A DNA stretch of 16,492 nt from Bacteroidales bacterium UBA3816 (GCA_002368955.1 DFDY01000004.1:8813-25304); one strand, 5' to 3'; shown: positions 1 to 5,350, counted from the first letter of the stretch. A program made the numbers and translations. The notes: generated by a model from the sequence alone, not told the origin.

Positions 1-276
1 GAAGTCGCCGTGGTTGCGGAAACTGTGCAGGTATAACTTCAGGCTCTTGCTCTCCACCATGCGGCGGTCGGGGATATAGCTGATACGCAGTTCGGCAAAG
101 TCGGGCTGGCCGGTGATGGGGCACAGGGTGGTGAACTCGGGGCAGTTGAAACGAACCCAGTAGTCGTGGTCGGGATGCTGGTTCTCAAAGGTCTCCAGCA
201 CTTCGGGAGTATAGTTGTCGGGATAGGGGGCTGCGTGGCCCAGTTGTTGCAGGCCTTCGGTCTGTCGGTTGCTCAT
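1..276 (-). CDS. queF: NADPH-dependent 7-cyano-7-deazaguanine (preQ0) reductase QueF, N-terminal part
   Basis: QueF reduces preQ0 to preQ1, the last free-base step before insertion into tRNA in queuosine synthesis; it is cytosolic. The 92 visible codons carry the family signature: TLCPITGQPDF (residues 50-60), with Cys52 as the expected thioimide-forming nucleophile and Asp59 as the expected proton donor, then VESKSLKLYLHSFRNHG (74-90), which contains the substrate-binding Glu and Ser. The frame runs off the left edge, so the usual FHE motif and the rest of this roughly 150-residue (short, unimodular) enzyme are missing. The ATG overlaps the stop of the upstream transporter gene as ATGA, implying translational coupling. 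Both would therefore answer to the preQ1 riboswitch ahead of the transporter. Identification is from motifs and is very secure. Confidence 0.97.
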   Translation of the reverse strand, partial: MSNRQTEGLQQLGHAAPYPDNYTPEVLETFENQHPDHDYWVRFNCPEFTTLCPITGQPDFAELRISYIPDRRMVESKSLKLYLHSFRNHGDF

Positions 277-977
277 ATGTCGCGTATTTTAAATGGGTTG
301 TATGAAATATTTGTATCGTAGATGTCCATGCCCTCATGGCGTTTGACTCGGGTGACCACCATCTTGGTGACGGGGAGGATGATGATTTCATACAGCACCT
401 TGGCCGAGACCTGGCAAACCATCATGGTGATGACTGCCTTGGCCCCCATAGCCCAAAACATGATGGGGATGAAGATGAGTGAGTCGGCACATTCGCCCAC
501 CAGAGAGGAGACGATAGCACGCAGCCAGAAGTTCTTGCCCTTTTGCGACACCTTCATGCGGCTCATGACCCATGCGTTGAGGGTGGAACCGGCCAGGAAA
601 GCCAGCAGGGAGGCAATGGTGGCTCGCGGGGTGGCCCCAAAGATGGTGCGGAACGCCTCGTCGCCAGTCCAAAAGACAGCCCCAGGTAGCAGTATGGCCA
701 ACTGGGTGACCAGCACCACAAAGAAATTCATCAGGAAACCCATCCAGATGACCAGCCGGGCACGGCGGTAGCCATAGACCTCGCTGAGGCAGTCGTTGAG
801 GATGTAGGAGATGGGGAAAACGATGACGGCGGCCGGCAGCGTGATGCCCAGCAACACGAAGACCTTGGAGGCAATAAGGTTGGAAATAATCAAGCAGGTG
901 CAGAAGAGCACAGCCATGAAAAGGAAGGTGGGTGAGAACTTTGCACGCTGTTCCCGAGCGATGTTGTTTTGTGTCAT
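273..977 (-). CDS. yhhQ: Queuosine precursor transporter, YhhQ/QPTR (VUT) family
   Basis: An integral inner-membrane protein of 234 residues with about six hydrophobic segments (roughly 16-36, 39-60, 74-98, 118-138, 151-173, 180-206). Family-type sequences visible include SNLIASK (32-38), the acidic-tipped NDCLSEVYGYRRAR (61-74) and GECADSLIF (161-169). YhhQ proteins take up preQ0 and preQ1. Placement directly before queF and behind a preQ1-type aptamer supports the same substrate here, although this is inference. The ATG at 977 was chosen because it follows the aptamer tail by five bases and gives a short polar N-terminus before the first membrane helix. There is no Shine-Dalgarno sequence, only an A-rich leader. 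The stop overlaps the queF start (ATGA). Confidence 0.93.
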   Translation of the reverse strand: MTQNNIAREQRAKFSPTFLFMAVLFCTCLIISNLIASKVFVLLGITLPAAVIVFPISYILNDCLSEVYGYRRARLVIWMGFLMNFFVVLVTQLAILLPGAVFWTGDEAFRTIFGATPRATIASLLAFLAGSTLNAWVMSRMKVSQKGKNFWLRAIVSSLVGECADSLIFIPIMFWAMGAKAVITMMVCQVSAKVLYEIIILPVTKMVVTRVKRHEGMDIYDTNISYNPFKIRDI

Positions 978-981
978 AAAT

Positions 982-1011
982 CTTGTTTTTTAAGTGGTTA
1001 TCAAGTACACT
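982..1011 (-). promoter_or_regulatory. preQ1 class I riboswitch aptamer
   Basis: Read on the minus strand, the leader just before the transporter start forms an H-type pseudoknot like known preQ1-I aptamers. P1 is AGUG (1011-1008) paired with CACU (996-993). The 11-base loop between them is UACUUGAUAAC, whose last C (997) sits where the preQ1-pairing cytosine lies in the family. The A-rich tail UAAAAAACAAG follows. The tail's CAAG (985-982) pairs perfectly with CUUG in the loop (1005-1002), forming P2. Loop end UAAC and tail end AAAACAAG closely match what I recall of the Thermoanaerobacter tengcongensis aptamer. P2 ends five bases before the ATG, so ligand binding would be expected to occlude ribosome entry. 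P1 is only four pairs. The genes behind it are the expected regulon. Confidence 0.82.
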
Positions 1012-1015
1012 ATCG

Positions 1016-1031
1016 GGCGAAACCTCTCGCC
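1016..1031 (-). other. Leader hairpin next to the preQ1 aptamer
   Basis: On the minus strand, GGCGA and TCGCC pair perfectly (five pairs) around the loop GAGGTT. The hairpin sits between the predicted transcription start and the aptamer. GGTT in its loop is complementary to AACC at 999-996, which spans the aptamer's ligand-binding C and the first base of P1. It may protect the 5' end or form an alternative ligand-free pairing; that role is conjecture. Confidence 0.4.
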
Positions 1032-1040
1032 AAATCGGAT

Positions 1041-1072
1041 GCAAAGGTACTACTTTTTCTTCAATTAGCAAA
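1041..1072 (-). promoter_or_regulatory. Bacteroidota-type promoter of the yhhQ-queF operon
   Basis: On the minus strand the -7 box TACCTTTGC (1049-1041) fits TAnnTTTG exactly, and a TTTG -33 element lies at 1072-1069 with a 19-base spacer. Transcription would start near 1035, giving a leader of about 58 bases that contains the hairpin and the riboswitch. Confidence 0.75.
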
Positions 1073-1078
1073 AAAACA

Positions 1079-1110
1079 TTTACCATGTCGCAAAAAAAGC
1101 GTACTTTTGC
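1079..1110 (+). promoter_or_regulatory. Bacteroidota-type promoter of the EFR1-type gene
   Basis: TACTTTTGC at 1102-1110 is an exact TAnnTTTG -7 box. A weaker -33 element, TTTA, lies at 1079-1082 with a 19-base spacer. It is back to back with the queuosine operon promoter; the two -33 boxes are only six bases apart. The expected start near 1116 gives a leader of about 70 bases with a 15-codon open frame (1136-1183) that ends five bases before the gene. Confidence 0.65.
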
Positions 1111-1188
1111 ACCTAAGTTGATAGGATTAGAAGTTATGGCGGCAGCCATTCATAATTCAAAACACAGAACTATAAAGCAGTAACGACA

Positions 1189-1938
1189 ATGATATTCTAT
1201 TTTTCAGGATTGGGCAATAGCCGCCACGTGGCGGAGCAGCTTGCCGACGAGGGCGAGCAACTTTTCTTTATCCCCGAAGTGGAGCGGGACCACGGTTACG
1301 AATACACCCTCCAAGCAAATGAGCGGCTGGGCTTCGTCTTTCCTGTCTACTCGTGGCGGGCGCCCCGGCTGGTTTCGGACTTTGTGCGCAAACTGAAGCT
1401 CCAAAGTCGCCCCGCATATACCTTCATGGTAGCCACCTGCGGCGACGACTGCGGCAAAACAGAACAATACTTCCGTCAAGACCTACGCTCCATCGGCCTA
1501 AACCTTGACACCGCCTTGGCCATACAGATGCCCAACACCTACGTCTGCCTGCCCGGCATGGACGTAGACCCCAACACGCTGGCTCAGGAAAAACTCACGC
1601 GGGCCAAAGAACGCATTCCGCAAATAAAAGAGATACTTCGGCGACGCGAGCGAGTGTCGCAGATGATAGTCACCGGTATGGCGGGCCTGAAGTCCGACAT
1701 CATACAGCCCCTCTTCTACCGTCTGCTGGTGAAAGACAAGCCTTTCCACGCCACCGATGCCTGCGTGTCATGCGGCATCTGCGCCAAGAGCTGCCCCCTG
1801 AACAACATCCGCATGGTGGACGGCCGTCCCCAGTGGCAGGGCCACTGCACCACCTGCCTGTCCTGCTACCACCACTGTCCCCAGCACGCCATCCACTACG
1901 GCAAAGCCACCGGCAAGAAAGGACAATATTACCTTTAA
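1189..1938 (+). CDS. EFR1-type flavodoxin-like protein with two 4Fe-4S clusters
   Basis: A 249-residue cytosolic redox protein. The N-terminal part looks like a flavodoxin fold: IFYFSGLGNS (2-11) resembles the phosphate-binding first loop of flavodoxins, and FVFPVYSW (49-56) a second flavin-contact loop. The C-terminal part is a bacterial two-cluster ferredoxin domain with CVSCGICAKSCP (Cys192, 195, 198, 202) and CTTCLSCYHHCP (Cys220, 223, 226, 230). This layout is that of the EFR1 family (flavodoxin joined to ferredoxin), which is common in anaerobic gut bacteria; partners and physiological substrate are unknown. The ATG at 1189 follows a leader with no Shine-Dalgarno sequence. It is divergent from the queuosine genes and no functional link is evident. 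No clear terminator follows directly. Confidence 0.88.
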   Translation: MIFYFSGLGNSRHVAEQLADEGEQLFFIPEVERDHGYEYTLQANERLGFVFPVYSWRAPRLVSDFVRKLKLQSRPAYTFMVATCGDDCGKTEQYFRQDLRSIGLNLDTALAIQMPNTYVCLPGMDVDPNTLAQEKLTRAKERIPQIKEILRRRERVSQMIVTGMAGLKSDIIQPLFYRLLVKDKPFHATDACVSCGICAKSCPLNNIRMVDGRPQWQGHCTTCLSCYHHCPQHAIHYGKATGKKGQYYL

Positions 1939-2092
1939 AGTTCAATCGGCAAAAAAAAACGAAATAGGCACGCATCAACGGACTGCCGAACCAATAGAAG
2001 CTAACTGATTGTTGGCCGTTGCGGTCGCACTCCAGCGTACCGTAGCCCATTATACTACTGCCTACTATTCCTCAGCCTCGAATAGAAAAGTG

Positions 2093-2121
2093 TACAATCA
2101 AAAAAAAGATTGTATATTTGC
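2093..2121 (+). promoter_or_regulatory. Promoter-like -7 box with overlapping 7-bp inverted repeat
   Basis: TATATTTGC at 2113-2121 is an exact TAnnTTTG box. Overlapping its first bases is a perfect inverted repeat, TACAATC (2093-2099) and GATTGTA (2108-2114), separated by eight adenines. No good TTTG lies at the -33 position. The repeat could be an operator or only a DNA or RNA hairpin. No gene follows within 300 bases. Confidence 0.45.
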
Positions 2122-2126
2122 ATTGT

Positions 2127-2265
2127 CAACCGTCCAAGATGCCGATTGAGAACTTTTAGTTGGGGAGCATTTGTAAATATTCAATCCGCAGATAATTCCT
2201 GATACCAGTTTTTCGAGACCTATTATCCAATGAGAACTACCAGCCTCTTCGGCTGGTAGTTTCTT
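2127..2265 (+). ncRNA. Candidate small RNA
   Basis: If the TATATTTGC box at 2113-2121 is active, transcription would start near 2127 and end after the strong 11-bp hairpin at 2235-2261, giving an RNA of roughly 140 bases. It has no convincing reading frame. ATGCC near 2140 can pair with GG-A-GCAT near 2165. I recognise no known RNA family. The evidence is only the promoter-hairpin arrangement, so this is tentative. The alternative is a stray terminator in decayed DNA. Confidence 0.25.
2235..2261. terminator. Strong hairpin, terminator-like
   Basis: AACTACCAGCC (2235-2245) and GGCTGGTAGTT (2251-2261) pair perfectly over 11 bases around TCTTC. On the plus strand it is followed by TTCTTGTT, a moderate U-rich tail; on the minus strand the tail is poorer. 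The perfect, GC-rich stem marks it as a structured RNA end. Confidence 0.55.
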
Positions 2266-2430
2266 GTTCATCCTTTTATGGCAGCTGTTGGACCTCTAAC
2301 CGAATCGCCCTATAGGTGCTTGGCGGATCTTTTATGAGAATAACACATCTTTTTTTCTTCCATTCGAACACAACAGAACCCCACGAATGCCGTTAACGAG
2401 TTGTTACAGGTAGTAATAATTTTTGACAAT

Positions 2431-2692
2431 ATGACAGCGGTACAACTTAATGCAATGCTGAGGCAACCATTGCATAACACGGCCACATAGCCGACGACGA
2501 AGCATTGATGAGTCGGCTCACTGCCTATTACTGGCCAAGGAAAAGGAGTCTGACACGTCGCTGATGACCAAGGAGGAATTCTTCGCTCGGGTAGATGAAG
2601 CTCGTGAGGAAATCCGGCAAGGGGAATACACAGGTCTTGTACCTGATGGAGATTTGACCACACATTTAAGACGATGCGGCTATGATATATGA
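2431..2692 (+). pseudogene. Antitoxin of a type II toxin-antitoxin pair, broken by two frameshifts
   Basis: Three reading frames in order give one recognisable small Bacteroidales antitoxin. MTAVQLNAMLRQ starts at 2431 and meets a stop at 2488. IADDEALMSRLTAYY continues from 2487 in another frame. LAKEKESDTSLMTKEEFF then ARVDEAREEIRQGEY run from 2531 in a third frame to the stop at 2690-2692, ending LRRCGYDI. The C-terminal pattern LMTKEEFFARVDEAREEI resembles a family of antitoxins I know from Bacteroides and Prevotella, usually encoded just before a RelE/ParE-type toxin; that match is from memory. As written, no intact protein can be made unless the frameshifts are sequencing errors. The overlap with the toxin start (2682) is normal for such pairs. 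Confidence 0.6.
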
Positions 2693-2759
2693 GGTTAAGC
2701 TTTCGAATCAAGTCAAATCCAATATGTTTCGTCTTGCCAAAAAGAAACTCCCTGCCTGA
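2682..2759 (+). pseudogene. Truncated RelE/ParE-family toxin start
   Basis: An ATG at 2682 overlaps the antitoxin stop by 11 bases and opens MIYEVKLSNQ, the typical first beta strand of Bacteroidales RelE/ParE-type toxins (compare MKYEVxFS). The frame closes after 25 residues, inside a terminator hairpin, whereas such toxins are about 95-110 residues. The rest of the toxin is absent, so it cannot be active. Together with the frameshifted antitoxin it is a decayed addiction module. The family call rests on the short N-terminus and gene order. Confidence 0.5.
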
Positions 2760-2784
2760 TCTGATGGCTGGGAGCTTCATTTTT
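2748..2784. terminator. Bidirectional rho-independent terminator
   Basis: CTCCC-T-GCC (2748-2756) pairs with GGC-T-GGGAG (2766-2774) with one T-T mismatch around TGATCTGAT. On the plus strand CTTCATTTTTCTC follows. On the minus strand TTTCTTTTTGG follows the stem (2747-2737), so it can end transcription of the minus-strand gene whose stop is at 2814. It sits exactly where the toxin fragment breaks off. Confidence 0.6.
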
Positions 2785-2813
2785 CTCTATTCTATTGACT
2801 ACGGAGTGTGTTG

Positions 2814-3800
2814 TTAGAATTCTGGCACCTCCGTTAGTCGGGTGATGTCGGAGAAAAACGAGGTGGCGGTGAGTTGTGGGTAGCGCAAGAGGGAGGAAAT
2901 CATATTGGGGTGGGCTACACGGATGGCAACCATCTCCTTTTCAATCTCTTCGGCTATGGGCAGCTGCTCTTCTAGGCGGACCTTCATGGCTTTCTCGACT
3001 GCCGCACGTTGGATGGGCACAATCTCCCGATAATACTTGAGTGTCAGCCCAATCAGTTCCTTCTCGTTGGCACTAGCCTTTTGAGGGCCGTACTTCTTGT
3101 AAATCTCTTTACATTGGGCATCGGCCTCAGACAGGTACTGGTCGGCTTTCTGTCCTGCGGCCTCCCACTTGTCAATCAGGGGCTGCAATGGTTCAAGATA
3201 CTCGCCAGCCTCGGCTGCCTGCTCCATCAGAGCCGACTCGGCCTGGCCCTGCTGGTAGTGGGCTGCCAAGTAAGCCTCCTGTTCTTCCTCGGACAAAGTG
3301 GACAGGTGGTCTAACTGTTCTTGGGTCAAGCCCGTATACTTTTGGGCCAACGAATAGGCATTCCCAACCACTTGGGCTGAGTCGACACCCTCCATTGGGA
3401 CAGACCAAACCTTCATGGATAAACTTGTCACCTGTGTGCTAAACTTGGTAACCGGGCTGGTCAACAGTCTCAGTGTTTGGCCGTTCAACTCATATTCCTT
3501 ATGGTTGACCAACTGCTGCACTGTGGGCAATTCCGGCATCTGACTCATCAGTCTGGCATAGGTGAGTGGTTCGGCGGTAGTGGCAGTCGGCCGACGGTTG
3601 TCGGTTGGTTTCTGCGGCTGGTTCTGATTCAATTTCTCCTCTAAGGCTTTAGAGGCGGCCTCAGCAGCCTGGTCGGTTAGTTTCTCGGTAACTTTCTCGG
3701 TGGTTTTCTTGGCAGCTTTCTGCAAGAGACTCCCAAGCTGGGCTTGAACGGGAACGCAAAAGAGCGTAAAACATAATGAAACGATAACAATTTTTTTCAT
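2814..3800 (-). CDS. Secreted helical protein of unknown function
   Basis: A 328-residue protein that I do not recognise. MKKIVIVSLCFTLFCVPVQA is a clear signal peptide with probable cleavage after residue 20. It is followed by an amphipathic, Lys/Glu/Ala/Thr-rich helix (about 22-60, with KKTTEKVTEKLTDQAAEAAS) and a polar Pro/Thr linker (60-80). A middle region of mixed structure covers roughly 80-150. The remainder (about 150-300) is rich in Glu, Ala, Gln and Lys and probably long helices or coiled coil. There is no lipobox cysteine, so a periplasmic or secreted location is likely. It stands alone, with a bidirectional terminator downstream and no clear promoter match upstream. A near-perfect palindrome, ATGTAG-C-CTACAT, lies at 3874-3886 in its upstream region and could be an operator. 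Confidence 0.8.
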   Translation of the reverse strand: MKKIVIVSLCFTLFCVPVQAQLGSLLQKAAKKTTEKVTEKLTDQAAEAASKALEEKLNQNQPQKPTDNRRPTATTAEPLTYARLMSQMPELPTVQQLVNHKEYELNGQTLRLLTSPVTKFSTQVTSLSMKVWSVPMEGVDSAQVVGNAYSLAQKYTGLTQEQLDHLSTLSEEEQEAYLAAHYQQGQAESALMEQAAEAGEYLEPLQPLIDKWEAAGQKADQYLSEADAQCKEIYKKYGPQKASANEKELIGLTLKYYREIVPIQRAAVEKAMKVRLEEQLPIAEEIEKEMVAIRVAHPNMISSLLRYPQLTATSFFSDITRLTEVPEF

Positions 3801-3854
3801 GGTATTTTTGAATTAACAGTTTCTTTCATAACGTCAACTAGGCTAATTTATTAC

Positions 3855-4055
3855 TTACAAACCAAAAAAAAATATGTAGCCTACATGCCAACGCAAAAGG
3901 AGAGCGCAATCAAACGTCCTCGCTGAGCCGGGTACTGTGGGCAAATCACGCATCATATGTTCTATGCCGAGGCGAGAAAACAACTGCTCCCCAATGAGAC
4001 GAACAAACCGACAGTCCTCAGAGAGGGTCCGTTGAGAAAACGGATTTTCAATTGA
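3855..4055 (-). pseudogene. Possible gene fragment (66-codon open frame)
   Basis: An open frame with no stop between the TAA at 4058-4056 and the TAA at 3857-3855. It reads, in part, ENPFSQRTLSEDCRFVRL then IGEQLFSRLGIEHMMRDL, with GC-rich codon choice unlike the AT-rich DNA to its right. No start codon lies near its 5' end; the first ATG is about half way. I do not recognise the product. It may be the remains of a gene cut when the neighbouring DNA was inserted, or a chance frame. Confidence 0.2.
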
Positions 4056-4060
4056 TTAAC
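4048..4060 (+). repeat. Left copy of a 13-bp inverted repeat
   Basis: TCAATTGATTAAC here is repeated exactly in inverse orientation at 5267-5279. The pair faces inward around the AT-rich beta-barrel gene. The core TCAATTGA is itself palindromic, which raises the chance of coincidence. No target-site duplication is visible outside the two copies. Confidence 0.45.
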
Positions 4061-4107
4061 TATTAGCCCAGCAAGCGAAAAGGGCCAAACGAACAATTAC
4101 GGAAACT

Positions 4108-4136
4108 AAAAAAGGCAGGAGGGTTACTCCTGCCTT
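4108..4136 (-). terminator. Rho-independent terminator of the beta-barrel gene
   Basis: On the minus strand AAGGCAGGAG (4136-4127) pairs perfectly with CTCCTGCCTT (4121-4112) around a five-base loop and is followed by a T run (4113-4108), the standard intrinsic terminator form. It lies about 130 bases after the stop of the beta-barrel gene at 4268. Confidence 0.85.
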
Positions 4137-4140
4137 GAAG

Positions 4141-4150
4141 TTGTGCGGAT
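4141..4150. repeat. Direct repeat of the tRNA-Leu 3' end (possible attachment-site copy)
   Basis: TTGTGCGGAT here is identical, in the same orientation, to 5341-5350, which covers the last seven bases of tRNA-Leu and three bases beyond. Three bases left of each copy also match (GAA) after one mismatch. The two copies start exactly 1200 bases apart and bracket the AT-rich beta-barrel gene. Confidence 0.45.
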
Positions 4151-4267
4151 GCTTGACAGATTATCGAACATTTCGCAACGATTATTATAAGTTAGTCGAT
4201 TTTGTTCATTGGTATAACGAATTCGGATGATGTTTGATTTGATAGACGTGAGAGTGAATTATAGGCT

Positions 4268-5098
4268 TTACAGATAATAACATAACTTCACAATAGCCAT
4301 CATTGGATTTATGGTCCCGTACTGTGCGCTTTGTTCTGATGGTTGAATTGAACTATTATTTGGTTCTTTAGCAATAATAGTAGCAGATACATCCCCTGCA
4401 CCTAAGTAATAGTAATATGCCCCCAATGATAGCTTTTCTGCAAATTTAACACCTAAACCCAATCTGAATGCTAATGTGCCTTTCATTGCAAACTTAAATC
4501 GTTCATCAATAGTCATTTCTTCATAGTATCCACCATAAAGACAATTCATTCGTTCAGTAAATTTTATCGGTGTGACAAATCTCAAATTCATACCAATACC
4601 ACCTTCTGCAAAGAAGTCCATACTATTTTTCATAGGCATAGTATACCTCATTCCCACCAACAATGGAATGTTTATATATGATGGAGTTCCATTCACTACG
4701 CAACTAGAATAAACGGAAGTTCCCCCGTTACTTTGAAGCTGATTTCTAAAAGTGTTATCAAGATACGAGGCGATAAGATTTAAAAATCTTTTACCATCGC
4801 TATTGAATCCGTTATAATTAAGGTCTGCCGAAAGACAGAAAGACAGGTTGTCATTCTGCATCGGTAATAGTGCTTCAAATCCGAGATTAAAACCTGCCGA
4901 CGCACCACCACCATTGGCATCTATATCCATAAGACCACAATTAGTAACTAACGTATTGGGGTCGTATGAAAAAGAAGTAAAATTTCCAATAGGGAATGAA
5001 CCGCCTACACTAATATTCCAAGTCGTGCTGTTTTGAGCTTGAACAGATAGACTTGTAAGAAGAGCAACAAACAATATCGTTTTTTTCATTTTAAACAT
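4268..5098 (-). CDS. Outer-membrane beta-barrel protein (PorT/OMP_b-brl-like)
   Basis: A 276-residue protein with an N-terminal signal peptide (MFKMKKTILFVALLTSLS, cleavage probably after VQA near residue 21). It then shows alternating polar/hydrophobic strands rich in Gly and aromatics: WNISVGGSFPIG (27-38), SAGFNLGFEALLP, NLSFCLSADLNYNGF, INIPLLVGMRYTM, DFFAEGGIGMNLRF, AFRLGLGVKFAEKLSLGAYYYYLG, and a last strand MMAIVKLCYYL. That fits a small 8- to 10-strand barrel of the kind common in Bacteroidales. ATG 5098 is the first start; ATG 5089 (MKKTIL) is equally possible. The gene is visibly AT-rich compared with its neighbours and lies between two copies of a tRNA-end repeat, both signs of transfer. 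Ligand and role are unknown. Confidence 0.82.
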   Translation of the reverse strand: MFKMKKTILFVALLTSLSVQAQNSTTWNISVGGSFPIGNFTSFSYDPNTLVTNCGLMDIDANGGGASAGFNLGFEALLPMQNDNLSFCLSADLNYNGFNSDGKRFLNLIASYLDNTFRNQLQSNGGTSVYSSCVVNGTPSYINIPLLVGMRYTMPMKNSMDFFAEGGIGMNLRFVTPIKFTERMNCLYGGYYEEMTIDERFKFAMKGTLAFRLGLGVKFAEKLSLGAYYYYLGAGDVSATIIAKEPNNSSIQPSEQSAQYGTINPMMAIVKLCYYL

Positions 5099-5117
5099 TT
5101 TTGTAAGTATAACGAAA

Positions 5118-5149
5118 CAAAACGAAGATTATTGTCTCAAATCATCAAA
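5118..5149 (-). promoter_or_regulatory. Probable promoter of the beta-barrel gene
   Basis: On the minus strand a TTTG element (5149-5146) is followed after 20 bases by TCGTTTTG (5125-5118), which keeps the TTTG and first T of the -7 box but not the full TA. The spacing and position, about 20 bases before the first ATG, are right. The match is imperfect. Confidence 0.35.
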
Positions 5150-5266
5150 AAAGGAGTTTTTGAATCGGTCAAAACGTATTAGATTAGGATGCATCCAACA
5201 AGGTTATTGCCACACCCTATGTAAGAAACAATAATGTTTCATCACAGAAAAATATTCTCGTTTTTC

Positions 5267-5279
5267 GTTAATCAATTGA
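5267..5279 (-). repeat. Right copy of a 13-bp inverted repeat
   Basis: GTTAATCAATTGA on the plus strand is the exact reverse complement of 4048-4060. It lies between the beta-barrel gene and tRNA-Leu. The two copies delimit 1232 bases. Confidence 0.45.
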
Positions 5280-5340
5280 CAGAACGGTCGTAACCCCTGT
5301 TATAATTGCCCCCTCTATAACCTACCTACCCTCTTCGAAT

Positions 5341-5350
5341 TTGTGCGGAT
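5341..5350. repeat. tRNA-end copy of the 10-base direct repeat
   Basis: This is the tRNA-Leu 3' acceptor end plus three flanking bases and matches 4141-4150 exactly. tRNA 3' ends are classic integration targets, and such events leave a copy of the tRNA end at the far side of the insert. No integrase gene is seen, so any element would be a decayed remnant or a simple exchange. Confidence 0.45.

Larger units (their letters stand above)
1939..2430. other. Intergenic stretch with regulatory signals and possible gene debris
   Basis: About 490 bases with no intact gene. The first part, read on the minus strand from an ATG at 2050, has codon choice resembling coding DNA (MGYGTLECDRNGQQ and on) but then runs antisense into the EFR1-type gene. 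I do not recognise it and regard it as debris or chance. The second part holds an orphan promoter with an inverted repeat, then a strong hairpin, described separately. The bases 2266-2430 show no further structure that I can support. Confidence 0.4.
3801..4267. other. Intergenic stretch between two secreted-protein genes
   Basis: About 470 bases without an intact gene. From left to right it holds the upstream region of the secreted helical protein (palindrome at 3874-3886), a 66-codon open frame on the minus strand (3855-4055), one copy of a 13-bp inverted repeat (4048-4060), a terminator (4108-4136) and a 10-base copy of the tRNA-Leu 3' end (4141-4150). The bases 4151-4267 are AT-rich like the adjacent beta-barrel gene and show no other structure. 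Confidence 0.5.

Noticed and set aside
388..1149. 253-codon minus-strand frame overlapping the queuosine transporter
   Set aside because: Out-of-frame shadow: His- and Pro-rich low-sense translation, while the other frame gives a clear YhhQ-type membrane protein.
2310..2780. 156-codon minus-strand frame
   Set aside because: Antisense to the broken antitoxin/toxin pair, starts inside a terminator, and shows no recognisable domain.
5225..5240. GAAACA-ATAA-TGTTTC hairpin considered as a tRNA-Leu terminator
   Set aside because: Six AT-rich pairs without a T run on the minus strand, and more than 100 bases after the tRNA; too weak to call.
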